A stretch of DNA of 64,000 nt from the NCBI RefSeq assembly GCF_900453105.1, contig NZ_UGPW01000001.1, positions 992,001 through 1,056,000 of the forward strand, read 5' to 3'. Made by a program: the position numbers and the translations under genes. The stretch's first letter is position 1. Every line of letters starts with the position of its first letter. This stretch comes from Moraxella ovis. Lineage in GTDB: Bacteria; Pseudomonadota; Gammaproteobacteria; Pseudomonadales; Moraxellaceae. The notes beneath the pieces are model-generated. The model did not search any database, was not told the DNA's origin, and saw nothing but the letters and a program-made list of their open reading frames with translations. Below, piece after piece: positions 1-9,141 of this stretch.

Positions 1-1112
1 ATGAACTCCAAAAATCTACGAAGCCGAACCTTGAGCCTGATGATATTTTCCATGCACTAAAAGCGGTCTATCAGCGCTGTGAAGGTGCGTACGGTGTGGT
101 TGCCATCATCGCAGGTCATGGTCTGCTTGCGTTCCGTGATCCGAATGGCATTCGTCCTCTGGTCTATGGTCGTCGCCTGACAGGTCAGGGGGTGGAGTAT
201 GTTGTGGCATCGGAATCGGTCGCGATTCAGGCGCTTGGCTTCGAAGTGGTTCGCGATGTGGCGCCAGGCGAAGCGATCTTTATTGACTTACATCACAACC
301 TACACACCAAGCAATGTACTGAAGACGTTAAACACACACCTTGTATCTTTGAGTATGTTTACTTTGCACGCCCTGATTCGATCATTGATAACATCTCAGT
401 GCACAAGGCGCGCATGCGTATGGGTGAGAAGCTTGCCCAAAAAATCATCCGCGAGTGGGGCGAGGATCACGGCATCGATGTCGTCATCCCTATTCCTGAT
501 ACGTCTCGTAATTCAGCGCTTGAGCTTGCTATGCATCTGAATGTCAAATATCGTGAGGGCTTTACCAAGAACCGTTATATCGGCCGTACATTCATCATGC
601 CAGGGCAAGGTCAGCGTAAAAAATCTGTCCGTCAGAAGCTAAATGCCGTACCACTTGAATTTAAAAATAAAAACGTTCTACTGGTGGATGATTCTATCGT
701 GCGTGGCACAACTTGTCATGAAATCATTCAAATGGCGCGTGATGCGGGTGCAAAAAATGTATTCTTCGCCTCTGCTGCACCAGAAGTGAAATTCCCGAAC
801 GTCTATGGTATTGACATGCCATCTCGTCATGAGTTGATCTCATCAGGCCGCACAGTGGAGGAGGTTTGCGAGATCATCGGTGCGGATCGCCTAATTTTCC
901 AAGATTTGAATGATCTGATCGAAGCGGTAAATAATACCAAGTACAGCCGTGTTGATGAGTTTGACTGTTCTGTTTTTGATGGTAATTATGTTGCAGGTGG
1001 TATTGATGAAAAATACCTAAATGACCTGCAAGCCAAGCGTAATGACGCCGCCAAAAAGACCGTAACCGTCGTGGATACGCCTGTGGACATGACCGGCATC
1101 ACTGGTGTGTAA
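1..1112 (+). CDS. purF: amidophosphoribosyltransferase, 5'-truncated by window edge
   Basis: This is the first committed enzyme of purine synthesis, which makes 5-phosphoribosylamine from PRPP and glutamine in the cytoplasm. The open frame enters from the left edge (codons in phase with position 3), so about 369 residues are visible against roughly 505 in the family. The amino-terminal cysteine nucleophile and part of the glutaminase domain lie outside the window. Visible are the glutaminase-domain segment [12 protein letters not shown], the phosphoribosyltransferase PRPP loop [13 protein letters not shown] (near base 675-715) and the later segment [14 protein letters not shown] strong hairpin terminator follows directly, so this is probably the last gene of its transcript. 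The in-frame GTG at 96 is not the true start, because homologous sequence continues upstream of it. Confidence 0.95.
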   Translation, partial: ELQKSTKPNLEPDDIFHALKAVYQRCEGAYGVVAIIAGHGLLAFRDPNGIRPLVYGRRLTGQGVEYVVASESVAIQALGFEVVRDVAPGEAIFIDLHHNLHTKQCTEDVKHTPCIFEYVYFARPDSIIDNISVHKARMRMGEKLAQKIIREWGEDHGIDVVIPIPDTSRNSALELAMHLNVKYREGFTKNRYIGRTFIMPGQGQRKKSVRQKLNAVPLEFKNKNVLLVDDSIVRGTTCHEIIQMARDAGAKNVFFASAAPEVKFPNVYGIDMPSRHELISSGRTVEEVCEIIGADRLIFQDLNDLIEAVNNTKYSRVDEFDCSVFDGNYVAGGIDEKYLNDLQAKRNDAAKKTVTVVDTPVDMTGITGV

Positions 1113-1125
1113 GATTAGTGCTAAA

Positions 1126-1156
1126 AATAAGTCGCCGTGTGGCGGCTTATTTTTTT
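1126..1156 (+). terminator. Rho-independent terminator after purF
   Basis: Eleven-base arms (1126-1136 and 1141-1151, one G-U wobble) around a GTGT loop, followed by a run of T. It lies 13 bases past the purF stop. Confidence 0.85.
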
Positions 1157-1262
1157 ATGGGTTATAAGTACCAAATAACGAAACGTAACTTAAAATTATT
1201 CGACTTTTGGGTAATTTTACGTTAAAGTGTTGGCGCATTTATTAATTAGTTGTGAAGATTTT

Positions 1263-2582
1263 ATGAAGCATATCAATGTGAAACCGGCCCTTGCTCTAAC
1301 TGTGCTGTCTGCAGCAGTATTAACCGCATGTAATAACACAGCGCCAGTTAAGCAGCCACCCATCAAAATCGTACATGGCACCAGCATGCCACAGCCTGCA
1401 CCGATGCCCAAGCCTGTGGTGATACCACCGCCACAGCCTGCACCGCAAGTTCAAATGCCAACGGCGCGTTATTATGCTAATTTTGATGAATGGAAACGCG
1501 ATTTTATCAATCGCACCATCGCCCAAGGCTATGAGGCGGGCTCAGTTCATCGCCTGATGAGCGGCGCAAGCTTGAATCAAAGAGTAATTGATCTTGATCG
1601 TTCTCAGGCTGAATTTACCAAGATGCCTTGGGAATATGTCAATGGCGCAGCATCGTCGAATCGCGTCAATCAAGGACGCGCTAAAATCAGCCAGTATCCA
1701 ACCACTTTCAATAACGCCCAAAACAACTACGGTGTTCCAAAAGAGATCGTCGCAGCGATCTGGGGCATGGAGTCTTCATTTGGTGCAGGCATGGGCAGCA
1801 TGGATCTGGTCAGCGCCTTATCGACCTTGGCTTATGATGGACGTCGCCGCCAGTTTGCAGAAGATCAGTTGATCGCCATGTTAAAAATGATCAACCGCGG
1901 TGATGCATCTATTAGTCAGCTAAAAGGTTCGTGGGCAGGCGGTATGGGTCACACACAATTCATCCCAAGCACTTGGATGAATGAAGGTATTGATGGTAAT
2001 AATGACGGTCAAATCAGCCCGTGGAGTATTGGCGATTCACTAAACTCTACTGCAAGCTACCTAAAAAATGCCGGCTGGATCGTGGGTCTGATGCCGTATT
2101 ATGAAGTAAGATTGCCTGCTAATTTTGATTATCATTTACTTGAAAACAAACAAAGCCTTGACGCATGGCGACAGCTGGGTCTGACTTCAGCAAGCGGTGA
2201 ATATTTTGGCGGTCAATATCTGTCAGAGTTGTGGCTGCCCGCAGGTAAAAATGGACCCGCGCTACTACTAACGCCGAACTTCGATGTCATCAAAGTCTAT
2301 AATAATTCATCAAGCTACGCATTAGGGGTTTCATTACTGGCGAAACGCATTGGCGGTGGCAGTGGGCTGGTGGCATCATGGCCAACTTATGAAGAGCCGC
2401 TGTCTCGCACCCAAATCCAAATCCTACAAAGAAACCTAACCGCTCAAGGCTTTGATACTGGCGGTGTTGATGGTGTGGCAGGCTCTAATACGCGCCGAGC
2501 TTTTGCCAAATGGCAGTCAGCCAACGGACAAGTTCCTGATGGGTTCATCAGCCAGAACACCGCGCGTAATTTGATCTGGTAA
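1263..2582 (+). CDS. lytic murein transglycosylase lipoprotein (MltB family) with peptidoglycan-binding domain
   Basis: Predicted outer-membrane lipoprotein that cleaves peptidoglycan glycan strands with 1,6-anhydro product formation. I chose ATG 1263 because it opens a textbook lipoprotein signal with lipobox LTAC (Cys23); the open frame reaches back to 1227 but those codons would spoil the signal. Residues about 25-60 are a Pro-rich linker. The SLT_2/MltB-type catalytic domain spans about 65-370, with the catalytic glutamate in WGMESSFG and the family motif GGMGHTQFIPSTW. A PG_binding_1 domain (about 385-438) closes the protein. It is a single-gene unit between two terminators. Family assignment is firm; which Mlt paralogue it is cannot be decided here. 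Confidence 0.9.
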   Translation: MKHINVKPALALTVLSAAVLTACNNTAPVKQPPIKIVHGTSMPQPAPMPKPVVIPPPQPAPQVQMPTARYYANFDEWKRDFINRTIAQGYEAGSVHRLMSGASLNQRVIDLDRSQAEFTKMPWEYVNGAASSNRVNQGRAKISQYPTTFNNAQNNYGVPKEIVAAIWGMESSFGAGMGSMDLVSALSTLAYDGRRRQFAEDQLIAMLKMINRGDASISQLKGSWAGGMGHTQFIPSTWMNEGIDGNNDGQISPWSIGDSLNSTASYLKNAGWIVGLMPYYEVRLPANFDYHLLENKQSLDAWRQLGLTSASGEYFGGQYLSELWLPAGKNGPALLLTPNFDVIKVYNNSSSYALGVSLLAKRIGGGSGLVASWPTYEEPLSRTQIQILQRNLTAQGFDTGGVDGVAGSNTRRAFAKWQSANGQVPDGFISQNTARNLIW

Positions 2583-2604
2583 ATTAAGCCTATCAATCAC
2601 TCAT

Positions 2605-2638
2605 AAGAAAAACCATGCTATTTAGCATGGTTTTTCTT
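2605..2638. terminator. bidirectional terminator between mltB-like gene and tal
   Basis: Perfect palindrome, arms of 15 bases around a 4-base loop, with A-run on one side and T-run on the other. It sits between convergent genes, so it can serve both. Confidence 0.85.
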
Positions 2639-2647
2639 TGGTATAAA

Positions 2648-3568
2648 TTAAGCTTGGCTTAGATGATTTGCTAAGGTTTCGCGTGCTTGGATAAATCCGT
2701 CAATGCCTTTGATCAATAAGGCATTCAAAGGTTCGTTGTCTTGGATGGTGCGAAATTTTGCTTCGGTCATTGGTGTGGGCTTTGGCAGGATGTCACCTTG
2801 ATAATCAAGTGCCTTAGGAACAAGAAGGCTGCTATTAGCCAGTTCATCAAGCAGTGCAGGCGAGATGGTGAGTAGGTCGCAGCCTGCCAAGGCGATCAGC
2901 TGATGAATGTTCCTAAAGCTTGCACCCATCACCTCGGTACGATAGCCATGTTTCTTGTAGAATTCGTAGATACTTTTGACCGAATTAACACCCATGTCGT
3001 CTTCAATGGCGACGTCACTAATACCTTCTTGAGCCTTTTGAAAGTCGGTAATGCGACCCACAAAAGGCGAGATGAGTGTGACATCGGCATCTGCACAAGC
3101 GCGTGCCTGAGCTTCAGTGAACAGCAGGGTAAGGTTGCAAGCGATGCCTTGTTTTTCTAGGATTTCGGCGGCTTTGATGCCTTCCCAAGTCGCGGCTATC
3201 TTGATTAGGATTTTGGATTTATCAACGCCCAATTCTTCATATAATTTAATAAATTCTAAAGCTTTATCGACAGTGCCTTGGGTGTCAAAGGACAGTCTGG
3301 CATCCACTTCGGTGGACACACGGCCTTCAACCAGTTCACTGATTTTTTTGCCGAGGGCGACCGTCAGATGATCGATGGCGACATCGACATCTTGCCCTTT
3401 GACTTGGTCGATAAGGTCGTCATGCTCGCCACTTAATAGGGCGGCGGTGATTAGGCTTGGGTTGATCGTGGCGTCCTGTGGTCTTAGTCGAGCGATGGCG
3501 GACAGATCCCCAGTATCTGCAACGATGGTGGTGTGTTTGGCAAGCTCGGTTAGGCTATTTTGGGTCAT
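2648..3568 (-). CDS. tal: transaldolase
   Basis: Pentose-phosphate enzyme that moves a dihydroxyacetone unit between sugar phosphates in the cytoplasm. The 306-residue protein matches the class I TalA/TalB type (about 316 residues). The Schiff-base lysine is in KILIKIAATWEGI, followed by the conserved CNLTLLF and ISPFVGRI segments. The amino end DATINPSLI matches the family's DATTNPSLI. The ATG at 3568 has an AGGAAA ribosome site a few bases upstream on the minus strand. It is divergent from pheA across a 223-base AT-rich spacer and convergent with the transglycosylase gene. Confidence 0.95.
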   Translation of the reverse strand: MTQNSLTELAKHTTIVADTGDLSAIARLRPQDATINPSLITAALLSGEHDDLIDQVKGQDVDVAIDHLTVALGKKISELVEGRVSTEVDARLSFDTQGTVDKALEFIKLYEELGVDKSKILIKIAATWEGIKAAEILEKQGIACNLTLLFTEAQARACADADVTLISPFVGRITDFQKAQEGISDVAIEDDMGVNSVKSIYEFYKKHGYRTEVMGASFRNIHQLIALAGCDLLTISPALLDELANSSLLVPKALDYQGDILPKPTPMTEAKFRTIQDNEPLNALLIKGIDGFIQARETLANHLSQA

Positions 3569-3666
3569 AAGTTTTCCTAAATAATCATCAGATAATAGCG
3601 TGAAATTAGCATATTTTTGGTGATTTTACCAGTGATTTACTGAAGTTTCATGACAATATCATAAAA

Positions 3667-3694
3667 TTGACAGCCCAAATAAAAATTTTATAAA
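3667..3694 (+). promoter_or_regulatory. sigma70-type promoter for pheA
   Basis: TTGACA at 3667-3672, a 16-base spacer and TATAAA at 3689-3694. This predicts a start near 3702 and a 90-base leader. I saw no Phe-rich leader peptide or attenuator hairpin in that leader. Confidence 0.6.
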
Positions 3695-3791
3695 AATTAT
3701 CAAAAAAAGTGCGCACAAGTCGGTAACAATTGTTCAAAATCATGGTATTATTAACGGTATTTTAGTTATTTAAGCATAAAGGGTTAAATGT

Positions 3792-4901
3792 ATGAGCGAT
3801 AATCAAGCGACGAACCTAGACACCAACCAAATCAGCGATTTGCGTGGTAAGATTGACAGCATTGATGAACAAATTCAACGACTTATCAACGAGCGAGCAG
3901 GCATCGCCCAACAGGTCGCCATTGCCAAAAAGAACCATGAAGATCACCCCATTTTTTATCGCCCTGAACGTGAAGCCCAAGTGCTAAAAGCGGTCATGGC
4001 TCGCAACACAGGCCCGCTATCGGGCGAGAAAATGGCACGCCTATTTCGTGAGATTATGTCGGTGTGTTTGGAGCTTGAAGCTCCGCAAAAGGTCGCTTTT
4101 TTGGGACCTGTTGGTACGTTTACCCACGCCGCTGCCCTAAAACATTTTGGCAAGGCAGCGACAACCGTACCGCTTGCCACGATTACCGATGTGTTTCGTG
4201 AAGTGGAGGCAGGCTCTGCCATGTATGGCGTGGTGCCTGTGGAGAACTCGTCCGAGGGCGTGGTCAATCATACGCTCGACGCATTTTTGGGGTCAAGCCT
4301 GAAAATTATCGGCGAGGTGGAACTCCCTATTCATCATAATTTTTTGGTGGCAGAACACACCAAAGTGGACAGCCTAAGTCGCATTTATAGCCATCAGCAG
4401 TCGCTTGCCCAGTGCCGTCACTGGCTTGATGTCAATTTCCCCAACGTAGAGCGTGTGGCGGTATCAAGCAATGGAGAGGCGGCAAAACGCCTACAAAACG
4501 AATGGCATTCGGCAGCCATTGCAGGCGATGTGGCAGTGGCAGAATACGGCTTGCACAAATTATACGAAAATATTGAGGACAACCCCAACAACACCACTCG
4601 TTTTCTTATCATCGGGCATGAAGCGGTCGCCCCAAGCGGTCAGGACAAAACGTCTATAGTCGTGTCAAGCCCAGACCGTGCAGGGGCGTTGATTGAGCTA
4701 CTAGAACCCCTAAAAAAACATGGCGTATCCATGACCAGCATTGAAACCCGTCCCGAGCGTCCGAACAAATGGGCGTATGTGTTCTTTATTGACATGACAG
4801 GGCATATCGCTGATGACAACGTTAAAAGCGCCATTGAAGATATTGCCAAAATCGCCAAAGACGTGCGAGTATTGGGGTCATATCCAAAGGCGGTCTTGTA
4901 A
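3792..4901 (+). CDS. pheA: bifunctional chorismate mutase / prephenate dehydratase (P-protein)
   Basis: Converts chorismate through prephenate to phenylpyruvate in phenylalanine synthesis. Of 369 residues, about 15-95 form an AroQ-type chorismate mutase helix bundle (LRGKIDSIDEQIQRLINER). About 98-280 form the prephenate dehydratase domain (opening VAFLGPVGTFTHAA). About 290-369 form an ACT regulatory domain (SSPDRAGALIELLEPL) where phenylalanine normally binds; the usual ESRP motif reads ETRP here. A weak AAGGG ribosome site precedes ATG 3792. tyrA-aroA follows after 69 bases on the same strand, giving a compact aromatic amino acid block. Confidence 0.95.
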   Translation: MSDNQATNLDTNQISDLRGKIDSIDEQIQRLINERAGIAQQVAIAKKNHEDHPIFYRPEREAQVLKAVMARNTGPLSGEKMARLFREIMSVCLELEAPQKVAFLGPVGTFTHAAALKHFGKAATTVPLATITDVFREVEAGSAMYGVVPVENSSEGVVNHTLDAFLGSSLKIIGEVELPIHHNFLVAEHTKVDSLSRIYSHQQSLAQCRHWLDVNFPNVERVAVSSNGEAAKRLQNEWHSAAIAGDVAVAEYGLHKLYENIEDNPNNTTRFLIIGHEAVAPSGQDKTSIVVSSPDRAGALIELLEPLKKHGVSMTSIETRPERPNKWAYVFFIDMTGHIADDNVKSAIEDIAKIAKDVRVLGSYPKAVL

Positions 4902-4970
4902 TCGCCGAATCATCAATCAGGCTTGATGGAGATTGAGCCTGATAAATTGTAACTTATGAATGAATAAAAA

Positions 4971-7283
4971 ATGATTATGTTCCAAAAAGTCGCCATCATC
5001 GGGCTAGGGCTGATTGGTGCGAGCATCATCAGTGCCATGCGCGATAGAGGGTTGTGCCATCATGTCATCGCTGCCGATCATAATCTTGGTGGGCTGGATT
5101 TTGCCAAGCGTATCGGTCTGATTGATGAGATCGGGGCGAGTGTGGCAGATGTGTGCCGTGATGATGTTGATTTGTATATCATTGCAGCACCAACCAAGGC
5201 AACCACGCAGATCATCAATGAGCTTGCTCATGCTAAGATGGCTGGGCTGATCGCTGATGATGCCATCATCACGGATGTGGCAAGCACGAAAGGTAGTATC
5301 TACAAAGCAGTATTGGAAGCCTGTGAGAATGTGGGTCAGCCAACGGATTTTTTGAGCCTTGTGTTGTCGCATCCCATCGCAGGCGCGGAGAATTCAGGCG
5401 TCACTGCGCGTAACGCCAAATTATTCGTTGGACGACAGTTCATTATCTGTGATGATAATCCACCCACCGCCCAGAACTGCTTTATCCAAAAAATCAAAGC
5501 TCTGTGGGAAGCGATCGGGGCGAATGTCATCATCATGACCAGCCAAAGACACGATGAGATCTTGGCTTATACGAGCCACCTACCACATTTATTATCCTTT
5601 AATCTGACCCATCAGCTTGCCAGCCACGATGATAATTTGGACATCTTTAGGTATGCAGCGGGCGGCTTTAAGGATTTTAGCCGTATTTCGGCAAGTAGTC
5701 CTATCATGTGGCATGATATTTTTATGGATAATAAGGATGCCTTGCTAAAGTCACTTGATGATTACGAAAAAAACTTGCAGGATTTTCGCAAACTGATCGA
5801 GCAGGGCGATTCTGAAACATTGATAGCATGGTTGACCACTGCTCGCCATGCACGCCGTCACTTTGGTCACATGCTTGCCCAAAGTCAAATCGGCCAAGCA
5901 GGTCAAAACAAACATAACGATTCAACCATACAGGAAAATGACATGACAAGCCAGTCTTATCACATTCGCCCAAGTCGCCATATCAACGGAATAATCACGG
6001 TTGCCGGCGATAAATCCATCTCTCACCGTTCTATCATGCTGGGTTCATTGGCGGATGGGGTGACTCATGTCAGTGGATTCTTAGAGGGTGAAGATGCTTT
6101 GGCGACCTTACAAGCCTTTAAGGATATGGGTGTAAAAATCGAGCGAGATGGTGATAAAGTTACCATCCATGGTGTCGGTGTGGACGGCCTAAGTGCGCCG
6201 CAAGATGCCTTATACATGGGGAATTCTGGCACAAGTATGCGCCTGCTTGCAGGGATTCTGTCTGCACAGGCTTTTGATAGTGTGATGACAGGTGATGTCA
6301 GCCTATCAAAACGTCCGATGGAGCGTGTGGCGACACCCCTAAGAAGCATGGGTGCAGCGGTTCAGACCACGGGCGAAAAAGGCACTGCACCAATCTCTAT
6401 TACTGGTGGTCAAAAGCTGTCTGCCATTGATTATACGCTACCTGTGGCATCTGCTCAGATTAAGTCTTGTCTAATCTTGGCCAGCCTATGGGCAAATGGT
6501 ACGACCACCATTACAGAGCCAGAAGTCAGTCGTGACCATACAGAGCGCATGCTGAAAGCTTTTGGTTATCCAATCAAAAAAGATGGTAATTCAATTTCCA
6601 TCACAGGCGGTGGCCGTCTGACAGCGACAGATATTGTCGTGCCTGCTGACATCTCTAGCGCTGCATTCTTTATGGTGCTTGGCGCAATTGGCGGTGGCAA
6701 TGGTTTAACGATTCGCAAGGTAGGCATGAACCCAACGCGTACGGGCGTAATCGATATTCTACGCCTAATGGGTGCTGATATCACCGTGTCTAATGAGACT
6801 GTGGTTGGCGGTGAGCCGATCGCTGATATCACGGTTAAACCATCTGAACTAAAAGGCATTGATATCCCTGAATATCTGGTGCCACTTGCGATTGATGAAT
6901 TTCCTGTGTTGTTCGTCGCTGCCAGCTGCGCGATCGGTACGACTAAGTTAACAGGAGCTAAAGAACTCCGAGTTAAAGAATCTGATCGCATTCAGGTCAT
7001 GGCTGATGGTCTAAGCGCTCTAGGTATTGACTGCACCGTACTGGATGATGGCATCATCATACAAGGTAAGGGTGAGCCGATGACTGGTGGCGAGCGCAAT
7101 ACAGTCTTTGGCGGTGGCGAGATCCAAAGTCATCACGATCATCGTATCGCCATGAGTTTTGCGGTGGCAAGCGTACGCGCATCGGACGATATTATCATCC
7201 AAGGAACAGAAACAGTAGCGACAAGTTTCCCGAATTTTGCTGAACTTGCCAATGAAGTGGGTTTAAACATCGCGGTTAGCTAA
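4971..7283 (+). CDS. tyrA-aroA: fused prephenate dehydrogenase / 3-phosphoshikimate 1-carboxyvinyltransferase (TyrA-AroA)
   Basis: A 770-residue fusion of two aromatic-pathway enzymes. Residues about 1-300 are the NAD-binding prephenate dehydrogenase (GLGLIGASII dinucleotide loop; SHPIAGAE motif). A polar linker of about 25 residues follows. Residues about 325-770 are EPSP synthase, with GDKSISHRSIML, GNSGTSMRLLAG and the late RVKESDR motif. The same fusion is known in Acinetobacter and relatives. Start may be ATG 4971 or 4977. An internal ATG at 5943 with AGGA seven bases upstream sits exactly at the AroA boundary, so free AroA might also be made. The stop overlaps the rarD ATG by one base, so the two are translationally coupled. 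Confidence 0.95.
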   Translation: MIMFQKVAIIGLGLIGASIISAMRDRGLCHHVIAADHNLGGLDFAKRIGLIDEIGASVADVCRDDVDLYIIAAPTKATTQIINELAHAKMAGLIADDAIITDVASTKGSIYKAVLEACENVGQPTDFLSLVLSHPIAGAENSGVTARNAKLFVGRQFIICDDNPPTAQNCFIQKIKALWEAIGANVIIMTSQRHDEILAYTSHLPHLLSFNLTHQLASHDDNLDIFRYAAGGFKDFSRISASSPIMWHDIFMDNKDALLKSLDDYEKNLQDFRKLIEQGDSETLIAWLTTARHARRHFGHMLAQSQIGQAGQNKHNDSTIQENDMTSQSYHIRPSRHINGIITVAGDKSISHRSIMLGSLADGVTHVSGFLEGEDALATLQAFKDMGVKIERDGDKVTIHGVGVDGLSAPQDALYMGNSGTSMRLLAGILSAQAFDSVMTGDVSLSKRPMERVATPLRSMGAAVQTTGEKGTAPISITGGQKLSAIDYTLPVASAQIKSCLILASLWANGTTTITEPEVSRDHTERMLKAFGYPIKKDGNSISITGGGRLTATDIVVPADISSAAFFMVLGAIGGGNGLTIRKVGMNPTRTGVIDILRLMGADITVSNETVVGGEPIADITVKPSELKGIDIPEYLVPLAIDEFPVLFVAASCAIGTTKLTGAKELRVKESDRIQVMADGLSALGIDCTVLDDGIIIQGKGEPMTGGERNTVFGGGEIQSHHDHRIAMSFAVASVRASDDIIIQGTETVATSFPNFAELANEVGLNIAVS

Positions 7284-8170
7284 TGGCAAATACAGGCATT
7301 CAAGCCACCCCAAAAGGGCTAATGACGGCTCTTTTGGCGTTTTTGATGTGGGGTAATTTCCCCTTTTATTTTAAGCTGTTAGACGGCTATCATGCCGTTG
7401 AAGTCATCGTGCATCGGGTGGTATGGACGTTCGCGGTGCTAAGCCTTGTCATTATCATTGGTAAGCGAACAGCTTGGCTTAGCCAAATCCGCCAAAATCC
7501 CAAATGGCTCGGCTTGACCTTTGTGTCGGCTCTCTTGATTGGCACAAACTGGTTGACCTATGTGTGGGCGGTGGCAAATGATAGGGTGCTTGAAGCGAGC
7601 CTTGGTTATTTTATCAACCCCCTAATGGGCGTGAGCTTATCGTTGGTTATTTTTAAAGAACGATTAAGACCATTACAAAAAATCGCTGTCGCCCTTGCTG
7701 TGCTTGCCGTTGGCATTCAGGTGGTGCTGTTTGGCGGTGTGCCGTGGGTAAGCTTACTGCTTGCGTTGTCCTTTGCCTTTTATGGGGTGTTGCAACGCCA
7801 AACGCCTTTTAATGCCATTGACGGCTTATTTATTGAGACGGCTTTATTATTGCCTTTATGTCTGATTTGGCTTGTTAGTGCAAGTGTTGTCAGCTCCAAT
7901 GTGGCATTTTGGCTATCAAGCAGTGTTTGGCTGCTTGCTTTGGCAGGTCCAATTACGCTAATTCCACTGTTATTGTATAATCAATCAACAAAACTCGTGA
8001 GTTTTAACACCTTGTCATTTTTGGGTTATTTAACACCCAGTATTGTCTTTATCATTGCGGTGTTTTATTATCATGAGCCGATTGATGTCAAGCGCTTGGC
8101 TATCTTTGGTTTGATCTGGCTTGGGCTGTTGATATTTAGCGTGGACATGGTTAGATATAGAAAATCTTAA
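7283..8170 (+). CDS. rarD: EamA-family transporter, RarD type
   Basis: Inner-membrane protein of 295 residues with about ten hydrophobic segments in two EamA repeats. The opening GLMTALLAFLMWGNFPFYFK and the segment GTNWLTYVWAV closely follow the RarD subfamily. RarD was first linked to chloramphenicol sensitivity, but its natural substrate is not settled. It overlaps the tyrA-aroA stop by one base (TAATG), so it is probably in that operon, and folB follows after 19 bases. The sequence gives no hint of the substrate. Confidence 0.85.
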   Translation: MANTGIQATPKGLMTALLAFLMWGNFPFYFKLLDGYHAVEVIVHRVVWTFAVLSLVIIIGKRTAWLSQIRQNPKWLGLTFVSALLIGTNWLTYVWAVANDRVLEASLGYFINPLMGVSLSLVIFKERLRPLQKIAVALAVLAVGIQVVLFGGVPWVSLLLALSFAFYGVLQRQTPFNAIDGLFIETALLLPLCLIWLVSASVVSSNVAFWLSSSVWLLALAGPITLIPLLLYNQSTKLVSFNTLSFLGYLTPSIVFIIAVFYYHEPIDVKRLAIFGLIWLGLLIFSVDMVRYRKS

Positions 8171-8189
8171 ATTAATTAAAGGAAATGTG

Positions 8190-8543
8190 ATGAGCGACAT
8201 TGTCTTTGTGCAGGGATTAAAAATTGATACGGTGGTTGGTGTGTACGATTGGGAGCAGGTCATTAAGCAAAGCCTAATCATCGACGCTAAAATCAGCTGT
8301 GACATCAGCCAAGCGGCTGCCACAGATGACGTCGTGTATGCTGTGAATTATAAAACCGTCTGCGAAGACATCGAGCGCATTTGCCATGAGATGAAGGCAA
8401 AGCTATTGGAATCATTGGCAGAGAGTATCTGTCGCCATATCCTAGATCATTACCCTTGTCATAGCATTACACTCACCATCCATAAGCCCAATGCCATCAA
8501 GCAAGCCAATAGCGTTGGTGTTAGTATTACGCGTAACAAATAA
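8190..8543 (+). CDS. folB: dihydroneopterin aldolase
   Basis: Folate pathway enzyme that cleaves 7,8-dihydroneopterin to 6-hydroxymethyl-dihydropterin and glycolaldehyde. The 117-residue protein has the FolB opening VQGLKIDTVVGVYDWE, the catalytic-region segment VNYKTVCEDIE and the closing VGVSITR. ATG 8190 is preferred over GTG 8187 because AAAGGAAA lies at good spacing. The next gene looks like folK, the following step of the same pathway, six bases downstream. Confidence 0.92.
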   Translation: MSDIVFVQGLKIDTVVGVYDWEQVIKQSLIIDAKISCDISQAAATDDVVYAVNYKTVCEDIERICHEMKAKLLESLAESICRHILDHYPCHSITLTIHKPNAIKQANSVGVSITRNK

Positions 8544-8548
8544 TCACC

Positions 8549-8980
8549 ATGGATAATACTATGGGTCACTTAAGTGATGAACTGATGGTGCGAAGTCTAG
8601 TGATCGCACTTGGCAGTAATGCTGATAGTGAGCATGCCTTTAGCATCGCCAAAGCTGAGCTTATAAAGCTGGGCAATGTTCGACACTCATCAATGGTCAT
8701 CGGTCGGGACTTTACAGGCAGAACACAGGCCATCTATCATAACGCTTGCGCGCACCTTAAGCTGGATAAGCCTTGCTTGATGAGTGTTATCTATCATAAA
8801 TTAAAAACCATTGAAAGGCTGTGCGGGCGTACAGATGATCGAAATGCCGTACCCATGGATTTAGATGTCTTGGCGGTGTCTGATGGTCATGGGTGGCGCA
8901 TTAGCAAAAAAAGACTGCCGTTTAAGGCGCATGAAAGGGCAGGCTTATCAGAAGTAGCGGTTTTTTTATTGGCGTACTAA
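8549..8980 (+). CDS. FolK-like hydroxymethyldihydropterin pyrophosphokinase, short and divergent
   Basis: The 143-residue protein resembles HPPK, which pyrophosphorylates 6-hydroxymethyl-dihydropterin, the product of the FolB step just upstream. Supporting features are LVIALGSNADSEHAF near the amino end, IERLCGR in the middle and the acidic metal-binding signature PMDLDVL. It is shorter than typical FolK (about 158) and the signature lacks the arginine usually found in PRxxDLD. It could be a genuine compact FolK or a paralogue with reduced activity. Start is uncertain: ATG 8549 or ATG 8561. Confidence 0.65.
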   Translation: MDNTMGHLSDELMVRSLVIALGSNADSEHAFSIAKAELIKLGNVRHSSMVIGRDFTGRTQAIYHNACAHLKLDKPCLMSVIYHKLKTIERLCGRTDDRNAVPMDLDVLAVSDGHGWRISKKRLPFKAHERAGLSEVAVFLLAY

Positions 8981-9002
8981 AAACTGCACATTCCACCTCA
9001 AA

Positions 9003-9070
9003 TGACCACCCATTCCATTCTTCATGTGACCACTTATTCTGGTCTTATTTGATCGCCTGACAAATAACCA
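9003..9070. mobile_element. orphan IS21-like terminal sequence (left boundary of island)
   Basis: The stretch begins TGACCACCCATTCCA. It matches, in inverted orientation and with one mismatch over 15 bases, the outer end of the IS21 element at 26503-26517. A second related motif, TGACCACTTATTCTGGTC, follows at about 9028-9045, like the repeated transposase-binding sites of IS21 ends. No transposase gene adjoins it. The remaining bases up to 9141 show nothing else recognisable. Confidence 0.45.
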
Positions 9071-9141
9071 CCAGCCAAGCCAATGCCCAACTGATGGCTT
9101 ACGCAGGATTTATCTGTCTGCTGGTTTTAAAAACCGTTTGG

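Noticed and set aside
3702..3791. Attenuator or leader peptide for pheA
   Set aside because: The 90-base leader has no Phe-rich short frame or competing hairpins.
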